Source: UBA4416 sp040387475
Lineage (GTDB): Bacteria > Bacteroidota > Bacteroidia > B-17B0 > Aurantibacillaceae
Direction of reading: 5' to 3'
NCBI GenBank assembly: GCA_040387475.1
Contig: JAZKDT010000004.1
Span: 10,064-74,063 of the forward strand
DNA length: 64,000 nucleotides
Shown: one piece after another, positions 26,397 through 36,237 of the stretch
Layout of the letters: every line of letters begins with the position of its first letter
Numbering within the stretch: the first letter of the stretch is position 1
Notes under the pieces: generated by a model
Databases searched by the model: none
Told to the model about the DNA's origin: nothing
What the model saw: only the letters and a program-made list of their open reading frames with translations
Position numbers and translations under genes: made by a program

Positions 26397-26424
26397 CATA
26401 ATCGCGGGCAAGCCCGCGATTATG
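26397..26424. terminator. Perfect 13-bp stem with 2-base centre
   Basis: cataatcgcgggc (26397-26409) and gcccgcgattatg (26412-26424) are exact reverse complements. It lies between the LytTR regulator and its kinase on the same strand. There is no U-tract after the stem in the direction of transcription. Attenuation, an mRNA end-stabiliser or a dispersed palindrome are equally possible. Confidence 0.5.
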
Positions 26425-26449
26425 AAAAATTTCAAATTTAAAATTCTGC

Positions 26450-27193
26450 TTATTTAGGCGTAACCGCCCTGGTTTTTAAAAACTCAGCAAACTCTTGTGA
26501 GCGGGCTTTTGACACCTGTATACTCGTTCCATCTGCCATGATAATGGTTCCACCTTCTGCATTAGAATATTCTTTAATGAAATCGATGTTGATCAAAGAT
26601 GAACGGTGTATCCGAAAAAACACGTTAGTTGGTAAAATAGATTCGAACTCTTTTAAAGTTTTTGACGCCACTATTTTTTTTGCATTATTCAGGAAAATAT
26701 TAGTGTAATTATCTGAGGCTTCGAGCCAAATAATGTCTTTATAATCAATTAAGGTAAATCCTTTGCTATGATTGATCAAAACGAGGTTCTTATCAATAGC
26801 TGTTGCCGGGGCATTTCCTCCTTTTTGTTCATAGTGTTTTACTACTTTTTTTACTGCACCCTGTAATTCACTTAATAATAGGGGTTTCAACAGATAATCA
26901 ATAGCACCCGCTTTTACAGCGTTAATACCGTGTTCACTATAGGCCGTTAAAAAGATGAGACAGAAATCACGATGAACCAACCCATCTATCATTTCCAAAC
27001 CAGTCATGCCCGGCATGTTTATATCGCAAAAAACAACATCAGGTTTTAATTCCTGGATCATTTTTTTGCCCTCCATACCGCTTGACGCTTCGGCAATAAC
27101 TTCTATTTCGGGACAGTAGGTAGCCAGCATAGTTTTAGTGTTACTACGGCTGTTTTCTTCGTCGTCTATGATAATGGTTTTGAAAATTTGCAT
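26450..27193 (-). CDS. LytTR family response regulator
   Basis: 247 residues. The receiver domain (1-125) has the acidic pair D-D-E near residue 11, phospho-acceptor Asp58 in F-C-D-I-N-M-P-G, Thr in L-T-A-Y, and Lys in L-L-K-P. A LytTR DNA-binding domain follows (about 145-240): I-I-W-L-E-A-S-D-N-Y-T-N, F-F-R-I-H-R-S-S-L-I-N. It should control transcription on signal from the propeller kinase downstream, from which a perfect hairpin separates it. Confidence 0.92.
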   Translation of the reverse strand: MQIFKTIIIDDEENSRSNTKTMLATYCPEIEVIAEASSGMEGKKMIQELKPDVVFCDINMPGMTGLEMIDGLVHRDFCLIFLTAYSEHGINAVKAGAIDYLLKPLLLSELQGAVKKVVKHYEQKGGNAPATAIDKNLVLINHSKGFTLIDYKDIIWLEASDNYTNIFLNNAKKIVASKTLKEFESILPTNVFFRIHRSSLINIDFIKEYSNAEGGTIIMADGTSIQVSKARSQEFAEFLKTRAVTPK

Positions 27194-27283
27194 AATTGGT
27201 TTTATTATAACGCTAAGCTAATAAAAATTCACATAACATTTTAGTCATTTATTTAACATAGCAACCGTTTGAGTAAAATAGTG

Positions 27284-27313
27284 TTTGTTAATAGGGAGTA
27301 ATGATTATCTTCA
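27284..27313 (+). promoter_or_regulatory. Possible Bacteroidota promoter for the DPP-IV gene
   Basis: TTTG (27284-27287) and TATCTTCA (27306-27313) are separated by 18 bp. The first block matches the -33 element; the second only partly matches TAnnTTTG. The start codon is 25 bp downstream. Confidence 0.35.
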
Positions 27314-27337
27314 TGCCAATATTAAATAATATACCTT

Positions 27338-29518
27338 ATGAAGTCATTTTTTCTGTCAGTTGCCGTTTTTTCGGTTATTTCTATCAATTGCGTTGCGCAA
27401 CAATCTATCTCTGTTGAAGATATTTGGAGCAAATATGCTTTTATGCCTGCGTCGGCCGGTGGATTTAATGCCATGAAGGATGGTTTGCACTATACTGATC
27501 TTGAAAAGGACGGCGAATTTGACAATATCGTAAAGTACGATCTTAAATCCGGTAAGAAAATAGCTGTTTTGGTAAAAGGCTCTGCTGTAAAAGTAGGAGA
27601 TAAAACAATTGACATCAGTGGCTATTCTTTTAGTCCTGATGAGACCAAATTGTTCTTTGCTACGGATGGAGAAGGGATCTATCGCCGCTCTTCAGTTGAA
27701 AATAATTACGTGTACGATCTTAAAACAGGTACAACGTCTGAATTATCGGCAAACGGAAAGCAAATGTTTGCTACTTTTTCGCCAGTTGGGAACAAAGTAG
27801 CTTTTGTTCGCGCCAACAACCTTTTTATTAAAGATCTGGCTAATGGTAAAGAAACCCAGGTTACTACTGACGGTAAAAATAATGAAATTAAAAATGGCTG
27901 GGCCGATTGGGTTTATGAAGAAGAATTTAGTAAAGCTAATTATTTTGAATGGAATGCGGATGGAAGTAAATTAGCGTTTGTGCGCTTTGACGAAAGTAAA
28001 GTAAAGGAATACACATTTGATACTTATAATAATAATCTCTATCCTGATAAAGTAACGTTTAAATATCCTAAAGCCGGCGAAGATAATTCTATTTTATCGG
28101 TTCACGTGTATGATCTGGCAAGCGCTAAAACAACGATGGTTGACATCGGAAAAGAAACAGATATTTATATTCCACGCATTCAGTGGACAACCGACAAAAA
28201 TACCCTTTCGTTACAGCGAATGAATCGTTTGCAAAATAAAATTGAGCTGATGTATGCGAATGCAACCGACGGATCAACCAAAACTATTTTAATGGAAGAA
28301 GCGAAAACCTATATTGACATTACAGATGATTTAACCTTCCTTCCAAACAATAAAGGATTTATCTGGAGCAGCGAAAAAGATAATTACAATCATTTATATT
28401 ACTATGATAATACAGGCAAACTGGTAAATCAAATTACTTCCGGCAAATGGGATGTTGTTGCATTTAATGGTTACGACGAAAAATTAAACACATTATATTA
28501 CACATCCACCGAACAGGGACAAATTAACCGTGATGTTTATAGCATAAAATTAGACGGCGCAGCTAAAAAACGTTTATCAACTGCAGAAGGAACTTCGAGT
28601 GCAGATTTTAGCACAGGCCTAAAATATTATGTAAGTTCTTATTCCAATGCCAATACACCTGCTGTTTACGAATTACACAGCGCGGATGGAAAATTGGTTA
28701 AAGTGTTAGAAGATAATGCAGCGTTAAAAGCTAAAATGAAAGAGTATAAATTATCTAAAAAAGAATTCTTCACCTTTAAAAATACGGAAGGTGTTGAGTT
28801 GAATGGTTGGATGATGAAACCACAAAATTTTGATCCTAATAAAAAATACCCTGTTTATATGTTTGCTTACAACGGACCCGGCTCCAATGAATGTAATAAT
28901 GCCTGGGAAACTTTTGATTTTTGGTGGCATTCATTATTAAATCAGGAAGGTTACATGGTTGTTTGTGTTGATGGCAGAGGTACGTTAGGTCGTGGACGTG
29001 AATTTAAACACTGTACTTATTTACAGTTAGGTAAATTAGAAACATTGGATCAAATTGACGCCGCAAAATATTTAGGTACTTTACCTTATGTCGAGAAAAG
29101 CCGAATTGGATTCCAGGGCTGGAGTTACGGCGGTTACATGGCCTCTTTATTAATTACCAAAGGAGCTGAGTATTTTAAATCAACCATCGCGGTTGCGCCT
29201 GTTACTAACTGGAAATTTTATGATAACATTTACACGGAGCGTTTTTTACGCAAACCACAGGATAACAAAAGCGGCTATGAAGATAATTCACCTGTGAATT
29301 TCACCAAACAAATGACCGGTAAATTTTTGCTGGTACACGGTAGTGGCGATGATAATGTTCATTTTCAAAACACGATGGAGTTGGCTAACGCCTTGGTTAA
29401 AAATAACAAACCTTTTGACCTGATGGTGTATCCTAATAAAAATCATGGTATTTACGGTGGTTACACCAGAACGCATTTGTATAATAAAATGCTGAAATTT
29501 GTGAAAGAGAACCTGTAA
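27338..29518 (+). CDS. Dipeptidyl peptidase IV (S9 family)
   Basis: 726 residues with a signal peptide ending near C-V-A-Q-Q. An N-terminal beta-propeller (about 40-470) carries the double-Glu motif V-Y-E-E-E-F (Glu194-196) that binds the substrate amino terminus, the hallmark of DPP-IV rather than a general S9 oligopeptidase. The C-terminal hydrolase domain has the likely triad Ser596 (G-W-S-Y-G-G), Asp671 (S-G-D-D-N-V-H) and His703 (N-H-G-I-Y), plus Y-N-G-P-G-S for the oxyanion Tyr. It removes X-Pro or X-Ala dipeptides in the periplasm, complementing the DPP11-like enzyme at 16.6 kb. Monocistronic. Confidence 0.95.
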   Translation: MKSFFLSVAVFSVISINCVAQQSISVEDIWSKYAFMPASAGGFNAMKDGLHYTDLEKDGEFDNIVKYDLKSGKKIAVLVKGSAVKVGDKTIDISGYSFSPDETKLFFATDGEGIYRRSSVENNYVYDLKTGTTSELSANGKQMFATFSPVGNKVAFVRANNLFIKDLANGKETQVTTDGKNNEIKNGWADWVYEEEFSKANYFEWNADGSKLAFVRFDESKVKEYTFDTYNNNLYPDKVTFKYPKAGEDNSILSVHVYDLASAKTTMVDIGKETDIYIPRIQWTTDKNTLSLQRMNRLQNKIELMYANATDGSTKTILMEEAKTYIDITDDLTFLPNNKGFIWSSEKDNYNHLYYYDNTGKLVNQITSGKWDVVAFNGYDEKLNTLYYTSTEQGQINRDVYSIKLDGAAKKRLSTAEGTSSADFSTGLKYYVSSYSNANTPAVYELHSADGKLVKVLEDNAALKAKMKEYKLSKKEFFTFKNTEGVELNGWMMKPQNFDPNKKYPVYMFAYNGPGSNECNNAWETFDFWWHSLLNQEGYMVVCVDGRGTLGRGREFKHCTYLQLGKLETLDQIDAAKYLGTLPYVEKSRIGFQGWSYGGYMASLLITKGAEYFKSTIAVAPVTNWKFYDNIYTERFLRKPQDNKSGYEDNSPVNFTKQMTGKFLLVHGSGDDNVHFQNTMELANALVKNNKPFDLMVYPNKNHGIYGGYTRTHLYNKMLKFVKENL

Positions 29519-29572
29519 TAGCGCTTTAGTTTTTAATTAATCTACCGATTGTCAACACTCGTCTTAAATTAT

Positions 29573-29602
29573 TTTGTTAGTTCGTTTATTTAGCTATATT
29601 TG
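29573..29602 (+). promoter_or_regulatory. Bacteroidota promoter upstream of the patatin gene
   Basis: TTTG (29573-29576) and TATATTTG (29595-29602) are spaced by 18 bp and match the Bacteroidota -33/-7 consensus exactly. Transcription should begin near 29609, giving a leader of about 48 nt before the ATG at 29657. Confidence 0.6.
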
Positions 29603-29656
29603 GTAGTCTATTGAAGTGCTAAATTGGTTTAACATTCTAAAATAGAATTGGATTCG

Positions 29657-30687
29657 ATGAGTCATTCTGAAACAAAAAAAGTTGGTATTGCCCTGCAAGG
29701 TGGAGGTGCTCATGGAGCATTTACCTGGGGTGTTTTAGATAAATTACTGGAAGTTGATCACTTAGTGGCCGATGCCATGTGTGGAACCAGCGCGGGCGCT
29801 GTAAATGCNNNNNNNNNNCATACGGGTTGCACGTTGGCGGACCAAAAAAAGCGAAAGAACTATTAGAAACCTTGTGGAGAAAAGTGGCACAGGCCGGAAG
29901 CATGTTTCAGCCTAGCACGTTTGACAAGTTATTTAGTAATGGCGACATTCATAATTCGCCCGGATATATGATGTTCAATAACATGACTCAATATATGTCG
30001 CCCTACAATTTTAATCCTTTAAATTATAACCCTTTAAGAGATATTTTAACAGATCTGATTGATTTTAAGGAGTTGCAGATGTATAGTAAGAAGAAATTAT
30101 TTATCTGTGCTACCAATGTTAAGACAAACCGCGCAAAAATCTTCAGTAATAAAGAGATTACGGTGGACGCGGTTTTAGCATCTGCTTGCTTACCCTTTTT
30201 GTTCCAGGCAGTACAAATTGATGGCGAATATTATTGGGATGGTGGTTATATGGGAAATCCACCAATTTTTCCATTGATTACCAATACAAATTTGCATGAT
30301 ATTGTGTTAATAAAGATTAATTCTGTTAATATCAGTTCAGTTCCAACATCCGCACGTGATATTGCTGACCGGGTTAACGAAATATCCTTTAATAGCAGTC
30401 TTATCAACGAAATGAAGCTTATTCATTACCGTAACGAGTTATTGAGAAACGGCATCCTTAAATCGGACGAAAAAAGCAATAGAGAGATCTTTGTGCATAC
30501 TATTTCAGGTTACGACGCTCTTAGCCAATTGAGTTATAGCAGCAAAATGAACACCTCCTGGGACTTTTTATTGAGCTTAAAAGAACGTGGCCGCCAAACA
30601 GCTACAAAATGGTTAGAGTCTGATTATAAACAAGTCGGAATAAAATCTACCTTTGACGTTGAAGAACATTTCTTCGACAAATTTTAA
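29657..30687 (+). CDS. Patatin-like phospholipase, interrupted by a sequence gap
   Basis: One gene split artificially by ten N at 29809-29818. Left part: glycine-rich oxyanion loop L-Q-G-G-G-A-H-G-A-F and nucleophile elbow G-T-S-A-G. Right part: Y-G-L-H-V-G-G and the catalytic Asp in W-D-G-G-Y. The family normally has about five residues (such as A-V-V-L-A) between N and x-G here. A true gap of 11 bases restores both frame and that length; ten does not. It hydrolyses acyl esters of phospholipids in the cytoplasm or periplasm. The start is ATG 29657 (MSHSETKKVGI), after a good promoter. Its stop lies 23 bp before the porin start. Confidence 0.85.
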
Positions 30688-30709
30688 GTTTTTATTTTTT
30701 CTGGTTTTA

Positions 30710-32578
30710 ATGCTCAAACATAAACATACTTTTTGTGGTGCAGTTTTGCTGTATATGTTGTTTTTTTCTTTTGCTGTTTCTGCACAGGTAAATTATCCAA
30801 CCGACAGTAGTTTTATCAGCAGCCTTTCTAATGCTGATAAAAATAATTTACAGGATTTTAAGTACTCAAAAATTGACACAACCATCAGTCATATTCAAAA
30901 CTACTTTCCGCGAAATACAAACGGTCATTTAGGAATGCCGTCGTCACAATTACATATTAAATACCAGTATAAACCCGTTGGATTTAATATGATGCCATTG
31001 CCTTATCAAAATGATATGATCAGTTCCGATGATGTACACTATTTTCAAAATAAAGGGCCCTATGCGAGCTTAACAGGAATTGCCGGTAGTAAACAGGAGC
31101 AGACCTTTAAATTGTTGTTTTCGAATACATTTAAGAATAAGTTAAATGTTACGTTGGCATTTAACCGATATAGCGGCATTGGCTTTTATCAGAAACAGCA
31201 AAGTTTTACCAATAACTTTTATACCAGTTCCAATTATATATCTAAAGACAGCAGAGTAGGTTATTATGCTTACATATTATACAACAAAGTAAAGCACCAG
31301 GAAAACGGTGGTATTGCTAATGACACCTTGTTTTTGGAAAATGTATCTGTCAATAAATTTTTGTTACCGGTTAATTTAAGTAATGCCAAGCGTGAAATGA
31401 GAAACACGACGCTGGATTTTAATCCCTGGTTCAGGTTAAATAAAACAGAGGACAGTTCAACTGTATTCTCTCATTTTATAGATTACCAGTTTAATTATTC
31501 GGGAAATTTCACAAAGTATACGGATGCAGCAGCTAGCAGTGATGGGTTTTATAATGTTTTTTACCTGGATACCGTCTCTACGCTGGATTCAACTCATTGG
31601 CGTACGATTAGCAATAGTTTGAATTATACCTTAAAGATCAATCCAATCAATGCAAAATTGAAAGTGGGATATAAAAACGAGATCAACCAGGTGTACCAGT
31701 ATTTGGATTCGTCTTTTATAAATAACAGTATTAACGCCGGATTATATATTTCTGACAAAAGTTATTCTGGCTTTGCAAAAGCCAGTTTTATAGCTAATGG
31801 CCCTAATGCCGGTGATTACTCTCTGGAGATAAATAACCGGTATTTAAAAAAAATGCTCTGGGCAACAATGAAAAAAAGCGGAGTCCTTCCGGCGTTGGTA
31901 CTTAATTTTAATGTGAATGCCGAAAAACGCCATCCCGATTTTATGTTTAACAACTGGGTTAGCAATCATTACACCTGGACAAATAATTTTTCGCCTACCG
32001 ACAAGTTCCAATCTACTATGAGTATTTCTACGGTGGACAACCGTTTTGAGATTGGGTTTGTTTATCAAACCATTAAAAATATGATCTATTTTAATGAGCA
32101 GGCTGTTCCTGAGCAAACATCCGTTGGTGTTCAAAATATTTCAGCATTCATTCATAAAGATCTGTTACTCTTCAAACATTTGGGAATCAATGCTGGCTTC
32201 AGGTATCAGAGTTCGTCATACGAAGCTATTGTGAGCGTTCCAAATAACATCGTCAATGGCGCATTATATTACCAGGGAAATTTATTTAAACGCGCCTTAC
32301 AAATTCAAATTGGCTTTAATGCTCAGTACTACAGTGAGTTTTACGGCTACGCTTATATGCCTTCTACTAATCAATATTATGTTCAAACCGCAAAGGCTGT
32401 AGGTAATTATCCCTATGTCGATTTCTTTTTAAATGCCCGCATTAAACCGGTTCGCATCTTTATCAAGATAGACCATGTTACACAAGGTTTAATGGGTAGA
32501 AATTATTCGTTAACACCCGGTTATTTGCAGCCAGACAGGGCCTTCAAATTTGGAGTTAACTGGTTGTTTTTTGATTAA
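30710..32578 (+). CDS. Putative outer-membrane porin (Porin_10-like)
   Basis: 622 residues from the ATG at 30710. This is preferred to 30653, which would overlap the patatin gene and precede the signal peptide MLKHKHTFCGAVLLYMLFF. The mature protein contains many short amphipathic strands ending in aromatic residues, and the final residues form a strand (R-A-F-K-F-G-V-N-W-L-F-F) with terminal aromatics before the end, typical of a beta-barrel. It resembles the Bacteroidota putative porin family. Cotranscription with the phospholipase is likely (22 bp gap). It converges on the antiporter gene. Confidence 0.75.
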   Translation: MLKHKHTFCGAVLLYMLFFSFAVSAQVNYPTDSSFISSLSNADKNNLQDFKYSKIDTTISHIQNYFPRNTNGHLGMPSSQLHIKYQYKPVGFNMMPLPYQNDMISSDDVHYFQNKGPYASLTGIAGSKQEQTFKLLFSNTFKNKLNVTLAFNRYSGIGFYQKQQSFTNNFYTSSNYISKDSRVGYYAYILYNKVKHQENGGIANDTLFLENVSVNKFLLPVNLSNAKREMRNTTLDFNPWFRLNKTEDSSTVFSHFIDYQFNYSGNFTKYTDAAASSDGFYNVFYLDTVSTLDSTHWRTISNSLNYTLKINPINAKLKVGYKNEINQVYQYLDSSFINNSINAGLYISDKSYSGFAKASFIANGPNAGDYSLEINNRYLKKMLWATMKKSGVLPALVLNFNVNAEKRHPDFMFNNWVSNHYTWTNNFSPTDKFQSTMSISTVDNRFEIGFVYQTIKNMIYFNEQAVPEQTSVGVQNISAFIHKDLLLFKHLGINAGFRYQSSSYEAIVSVPNNIVNGALYYQGNLFKRALQIQIGFNAQYYSEFYGYAYMPSTNQYYVQTAKAVGNYPYVDFFLNARIKPVRIFIKIDHVTQGLMGRNYSLTPGYLQPDRAFKFGVNWLFFD

Positions 32579-32584
32579 TTTCTG

Positions 32585-34858
32585 TTACTTTTTTAGAATT
32601 AAAACCGACGGTACTTTTGATAGCCATTGTGGTTCAATTTCCACCAGATGCCTCCAGGCATCAATACTGATCAGAAACAAATCTTTGGATTGCAGAAACT
32701 CTTCAGTTAATTTATCCTGCGAATATAATGCAATGTGATTTGGCGCCTGTTGTTCAATAGCTCTGATACTTTCTTTAAATACAGCATTGTTCTTGATCTT
32801 GTCATTATAATCAATCACAATAACTCTGGATTCGTTATTATGGATCATTTTCTGTGCATAAGAAATAAGGAATTCATCTTCATTAGACAGAACCAATATC
32901 ACAACATCATCTACCTTCTTTAATCCTTTATCAGCAAAAATTCCCAGTTCCATTTTCGCCGAACGTACAATGGCATTTGTTCTGTCGTCAAAACCATTGC
33001 CGGCTATTTTTTCGCTGCCTGTTAATGTGTGGTATAATTTTTCAGGATTAATGATCTTTGTGGTGATGCCGAGTATTTTCCCTAGTAAACTTCCTTCATA
33101 CATCGATTGCCCCATGCCTACGATCAATAAGTCATAATCTCCGGTATTAGCGGTTTCAATAATCTCTTTCTCAAAGTCAAGGGTTGGCTTAAACTGCGTT
33201 TCAAGTGTCAGGTTATACTTGTTAGCTTCCCGCTTGATAGGTCTAAAACTTTCTTTCTCTACTTCCCTGATATTGTATTGATGTAACTCATTACTCGGCT
33301 CCAGGTGCAGAGCAGATATTACGGCATTATTCCCGGCCTTTCCAACAATGCTATTCACTAAACGCACCATGCTTTTTCCCCGTTCCGAATCTCCGAAGGA
33401 AAATAATATTTTATATTTACCCTGCGCCTGTATATTATCAGACTTAGCATTTGTTTTTTTATCTGGTAAAATATAATTAATAAAATCTAAGGCAGGTCCG
33501 GTCATAAATGTTGTAACCAGGGCCATGATCACCAACATCGTGAAAATTGCAGGCGGTAAAATTCCTAAATCGAATCCGATGTTGAGCACGATCAGTTCCA
33601 TTAATCCACGGGTATTCATTAAAGCGCCTATCATTAAACTGTCTTTCCATGACTGGCCAACAAATTTCGCGGCAATCGCACTCCCAAAAAATTTACCCGC
33701 AACGGCAACCGCCGTTATCAGTGCACATATTTCCCATAAGTGAATATCATTTAATAAGCCAATTTGTGTTCTTAATCCTGTAAATACAAAAAATAATGGA
33801 AGTAACAATACAAGTGAAACGTCTTCAACCTTTTCAATAAACACATTTCTGAAATGCAAATTTTGCGGCATGATAACGCCGGCAAGGAATGCCCCAAATA
33901 ACGCATGGATACCAATAATTTCGGTTAAGTAAGATGATACAAGCAGGGTTACAAAAAAAATGGCGACCACCGGTTTGCTTAAAGTATCCTGGTGAGAATA
34001 AATATCTCCTAAACGTTTTAAAAATGGCCGAATGACTTTTAGCATGAGGATCACATAGGCAACCGCCATGAGTATAATGTAGAATGCGCTAAGAACAGAG
34101 CCTGCTTTCACAATAGCAATTACAGCAGCTAGTATACACCATGCCGAAATATCATCTGCTGCAGCACAGGTAATTACGATGGCTCCTATACGTGTTTTGG
34201 TAAGTTGCCGTTCCTGAACAATCCTTGCCAAAACCGGGAAAGCAGTAATGCTCATTGATATGCCAATGAATAACGCGAAAGATAAGAAGTTGATGTTGTC
34301 GGGAGCATAAGATTGGTAAAGGATATAGGCCAGGCCCATCCCTAATGCAAAGGGGAAAATAATACTGGCATGGCTGATAATTACGGCTTCATGTGCTTTT
34401 TTCTGTAGAGTCTTCAAATCCAGTTCCATGCCTACAATGAACATAAACAATATCAGTCCAATCTGGCTGATGAATTGCAGGTTAGGTAAGGATGTTTTTG
34501 GAAAAAGGAATAAGGAATATTCAGGAAAGAACATTCCTATAAAAGACGGCCCCAAGAAAATACCGGCAATGATCTCGCCAATAACAGTAGGCTGGCCAAT
34601 TTTTTTAAACAGGAAGCCGAAAATTCTTGCCACAACGATGATGGTAATGATTTGTAATAATAGAATCGCCAAAGGATGAGTTACATTATGATGCATCGTG
34701 TCCTTGATCTGGGTCCAACTGTTAGAATCTGCAACCTGTTCAGTTTTGATAGACTTTGTTAGTTCTAACGGTTCTCCTTTTTTGATGATAAAATACATCA
34801 GGCAAGCGAAGCCGCCAACTGTTATAATGTAAAAAAGCGCGTCTTTAAGATTTTTCAT
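32585..34858 (-). CDS. CPA2 family cation:proton antiporter with universal-stress C-terminus
   Basis: 757 residues. After one N-terminal helix and a short exposed loop, a Na+/H+ exchanger domain follows with about 12 membrane helices (residues about 55-470). It includes G-E-I-I-A-G-I-F-L-G-P-S near the start and A-A-D-D-I-S-A-W in the ion-binding region, where the paired Asp is typical of CPA2. The C-terminal 260 residues (D-L-L-I-V-G-M-G) resemble UspA domains that can bind nucleotides and regulate transport. It should exchange Na+ or K+ for protons at the inner membrane. It stands alone between a porin and a small outer-membrane-like protein. Confidence 0.9.
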   Translation of the reverse strand: MKNLKDALFYIITVGGFACLMYFIIKKGEPLELTKSIKTEQVADSNSWTQIKDTMHHNVTHPLAILLLQIITIIVVARIFGFLFKKIGQPTVIGEIIAGIFLGPSFIGMFFPEYSLFLFPKTSLPNLQFISQIGLILFMFIVGMELDLKTLQKKAHEAVIISHASIIFPFALGMGLAYILYQSYAPDNINFLSFALFIGISMSITAFPVLARIVQERQLTKTRIGAIVITCAAADDISAWCILAAVIAIVKAGSVLSAFYIILMAVAYVILMLKVIRPFLKRLGDIYSHQDTLSKPVVAIFFVTLLVSSYLTEIIGIHALFGAFLAGVIMPQNLHFRNVFIEKVEDVSLVLLLPLFFVFTGLRTQIGLLNDIHLWEICALITAVAVAGKFFGSAIAAKFVGQSWKDSLMIGALMNTRGLMELIVLNIGFDLGILPPAIFTMLVIMALVTTFMTGPALDFINYILPDKKTNAKSDNIQAQGKYKILFSFGDSERGKSMVRLVNSIVGKAGNNAVISALHLEPSNELHQYNIREVEKESFRPIKREANKYNLTLETQFKPTLDFEKEIIETANTGDYDLLIVGMGQSMYEGSLLGKILGITTKIINPEKLYHTLTGSEKIAGNGFDDRTNAIVRSAKMELGIFADKGLKKVDDVVILVLSNEDEFLISYAQKMIHNNESRVIVIDYNDKIKNNAVFKESIRAIEQQAPNHIALYSQDKLTEEFLQSKDLFLISIDAWRHLVEIEPQWLSKVPSVLILKK

Positions 34859-34915
34859 AGGTTGATTTTATTGCTTTGTATATGCACTACATCATTCATT
34901 TTTATTTGAATGGTG

Positions 34916-35422
34916 TTATTTTGGTATGACTATTTCAGTAGAGTTTTTTTTTGTTTTTTTCGGAAAATAAAATACAAAGCCCGCAACGGTTCTTAAGCCT
35001 CCCTGCCAATTTGATTTGTCATCTGTTTCAAAGAATGGAGCTACTTCAAAAAATATTCCTGCGTTTTGAAATGAAAATGGAAATCCTTCTACACCAATAG
35101 GAATAATGGCTCCCTGTTTATGTGTTTGTGTCAGGTTCCAGTTGCTCCTTAAGCCAATACCTGTATGAAACCTTATTTTTTCGAGTAATATGATCCGGTA
35201 TATAATATTTAATTCTGTAACAAAGGTTGACGGAGTAGCTACAGAACTATATATGCTAGCTTTAGCTAACCGTGCATCAAGCGACACTCTTTTGTCTTTA
35301 TTTAATCTAAAGCCAAAGCCTGCTTCGCTTCCGGTAGGGTATAAACCGATGCCCACTGTAGTCTGACTTTTCCCCGACAGCATAAAAACACATAAAATAA
35401 AAACAGTAAAGACTTTCCTCAT
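34916..35422 (-). CDS. Hypothetical small outer-membrane beta protein
   Basis: 168 residues with a signal peptide (MRKVFTVFILCVFMLSGKSQ). The mature part alternates G-F-G-F-R-L and similar strands (F-H-T-G-I-G-L-R-S-N; G-G-L-R-T-V-A-G-F-V-F-Y-F) and looks like an eight-stranded barrel of the OmpA-like or OMP_b-brl type. No family can be assigned. It lies downstream of a LytTR regulator on the same strand, with a 92-bp gap. Confidence 0.55.
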   Translation of the reverse strand: MRKVFTVFILCVFMLSGKSQTTVGIGLYPTGSEAGFGFRLNKDKRVSLDARLAKASIYSSVATPSTFVTELNIIYRIILLEKIRFHTGIGLRSNWNLTQTHKQGAIIPIGVEGFPFSFQNAGIFFEVAPFFETDDKSNWQGGLRTVAGFVFYFPKKTKKNSTEIVIPK

Positions 35423-35514
35423 ACGATATGAGTGTAAAGTTAACCAGGACGGCAGGATAAGAATCTCTCTAATTTTAGATTTGTAACAAAACAGATAAAT
35501 GATGTAACAAGATG

Positions 35515-36237
35515 TTAAGCTTTGAGTTTTATCTTAAAATCGTCGCGATATACTTCGCTCAACACAAAATTTACTGAGCCGCCATTTTTTAAAAGGATGT
35601 TGGTTTTGATCTCGTCGGATGTAAAGTGAACAACGGTTTTTAACGCAAGAATTTCTTTTTTATTAACCCTGCAAAATTTTTCGAAAGGAAGAATACTGAG
35701 AATTTGTTCAAAGCCTGTGTTTTTAATGGTAGTTCTGGTGCCGTTTTCAAGATATACAATTTTGTCTCTGCTATCAGTTTCAGAAGCGGTTATATAAAGT
35801 ATATCATTAAATGCCAAAAGCGTTTTTCCTTTATCGGTGTTCCATAAAGTCTGTTTTTTTTCTTCACTAGCACGTGTTTGTAATAGGTACTTTGCTTTGG
35901 TAATGGCTTTTTCGAACCGTTCTTTTTGCAAAGGTTTGCGAATGTAATCTACCGCGTTGAGGTCGAAGGCTTCGGCTGCAAATTCTTTATAAGCTGTTGT
36001 AAAAATAATTAATTTTCCTTTTAAGTGTTCTGCTACTTCCAGTCCCGTGTAGCCGGGCATTTGAATATCTAAAATACAGGTGTTAAAATCCAGGTTTGGG
36101 ATAGCTTCGAGAAATTTGACAGGATCATTAAATGCTTTAACCACTTCTACATCCTGAATTTCTTCACATAAGAGTTTGATATAGCTTAGCGCAGGGAGTT
36201 CATCATCCAGTAGCAAGCACCTTAGCTTTGTAGTCAA
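35515..36237 (-). CDS. LytTR family response regulator
   Basis: 240 residues from a TTG start (T-T-K-L-R-C-L-L-L-D-D-E); no ATG precedes the receiver domain, so TTG seems real. The phospho-acceptor is Asp57 (I-L-D-I-Q-M-P-G-Y-T-G), with Thr in T-T-A-Y and Lys in I-R-K-P-L-Q. The C-terminal LytTR domain is recognisable by F-C-R-V-N-K-K-E-I-L and nearby strands. It overlaps the upstream kinase gene by 35 nt, which together with the weak start suggests translational coupling. Confidence 0.9.
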   Translation of the reverse strand: MTTKLRCLLLDDELPALSYIKLLCEEIQDVEVVKAFNDPVKFLEAIPNLDFNTCILDIQMPGYTGLEVAEHLKGKLIIFTTAYKEFAAEAFDLNAVDYIRKPLQKERFEKAITKAKYLLQTRASEEKKQTLWNTDKGKTLLAFNDILYITASETDSRDKIVYLENGTRTTIKNTGFEQILSILPFEKFCRVNKKEILALKTVVHFTSDEIKTNILLKNGGSVNFVLSEVYRDDFKIKLKA

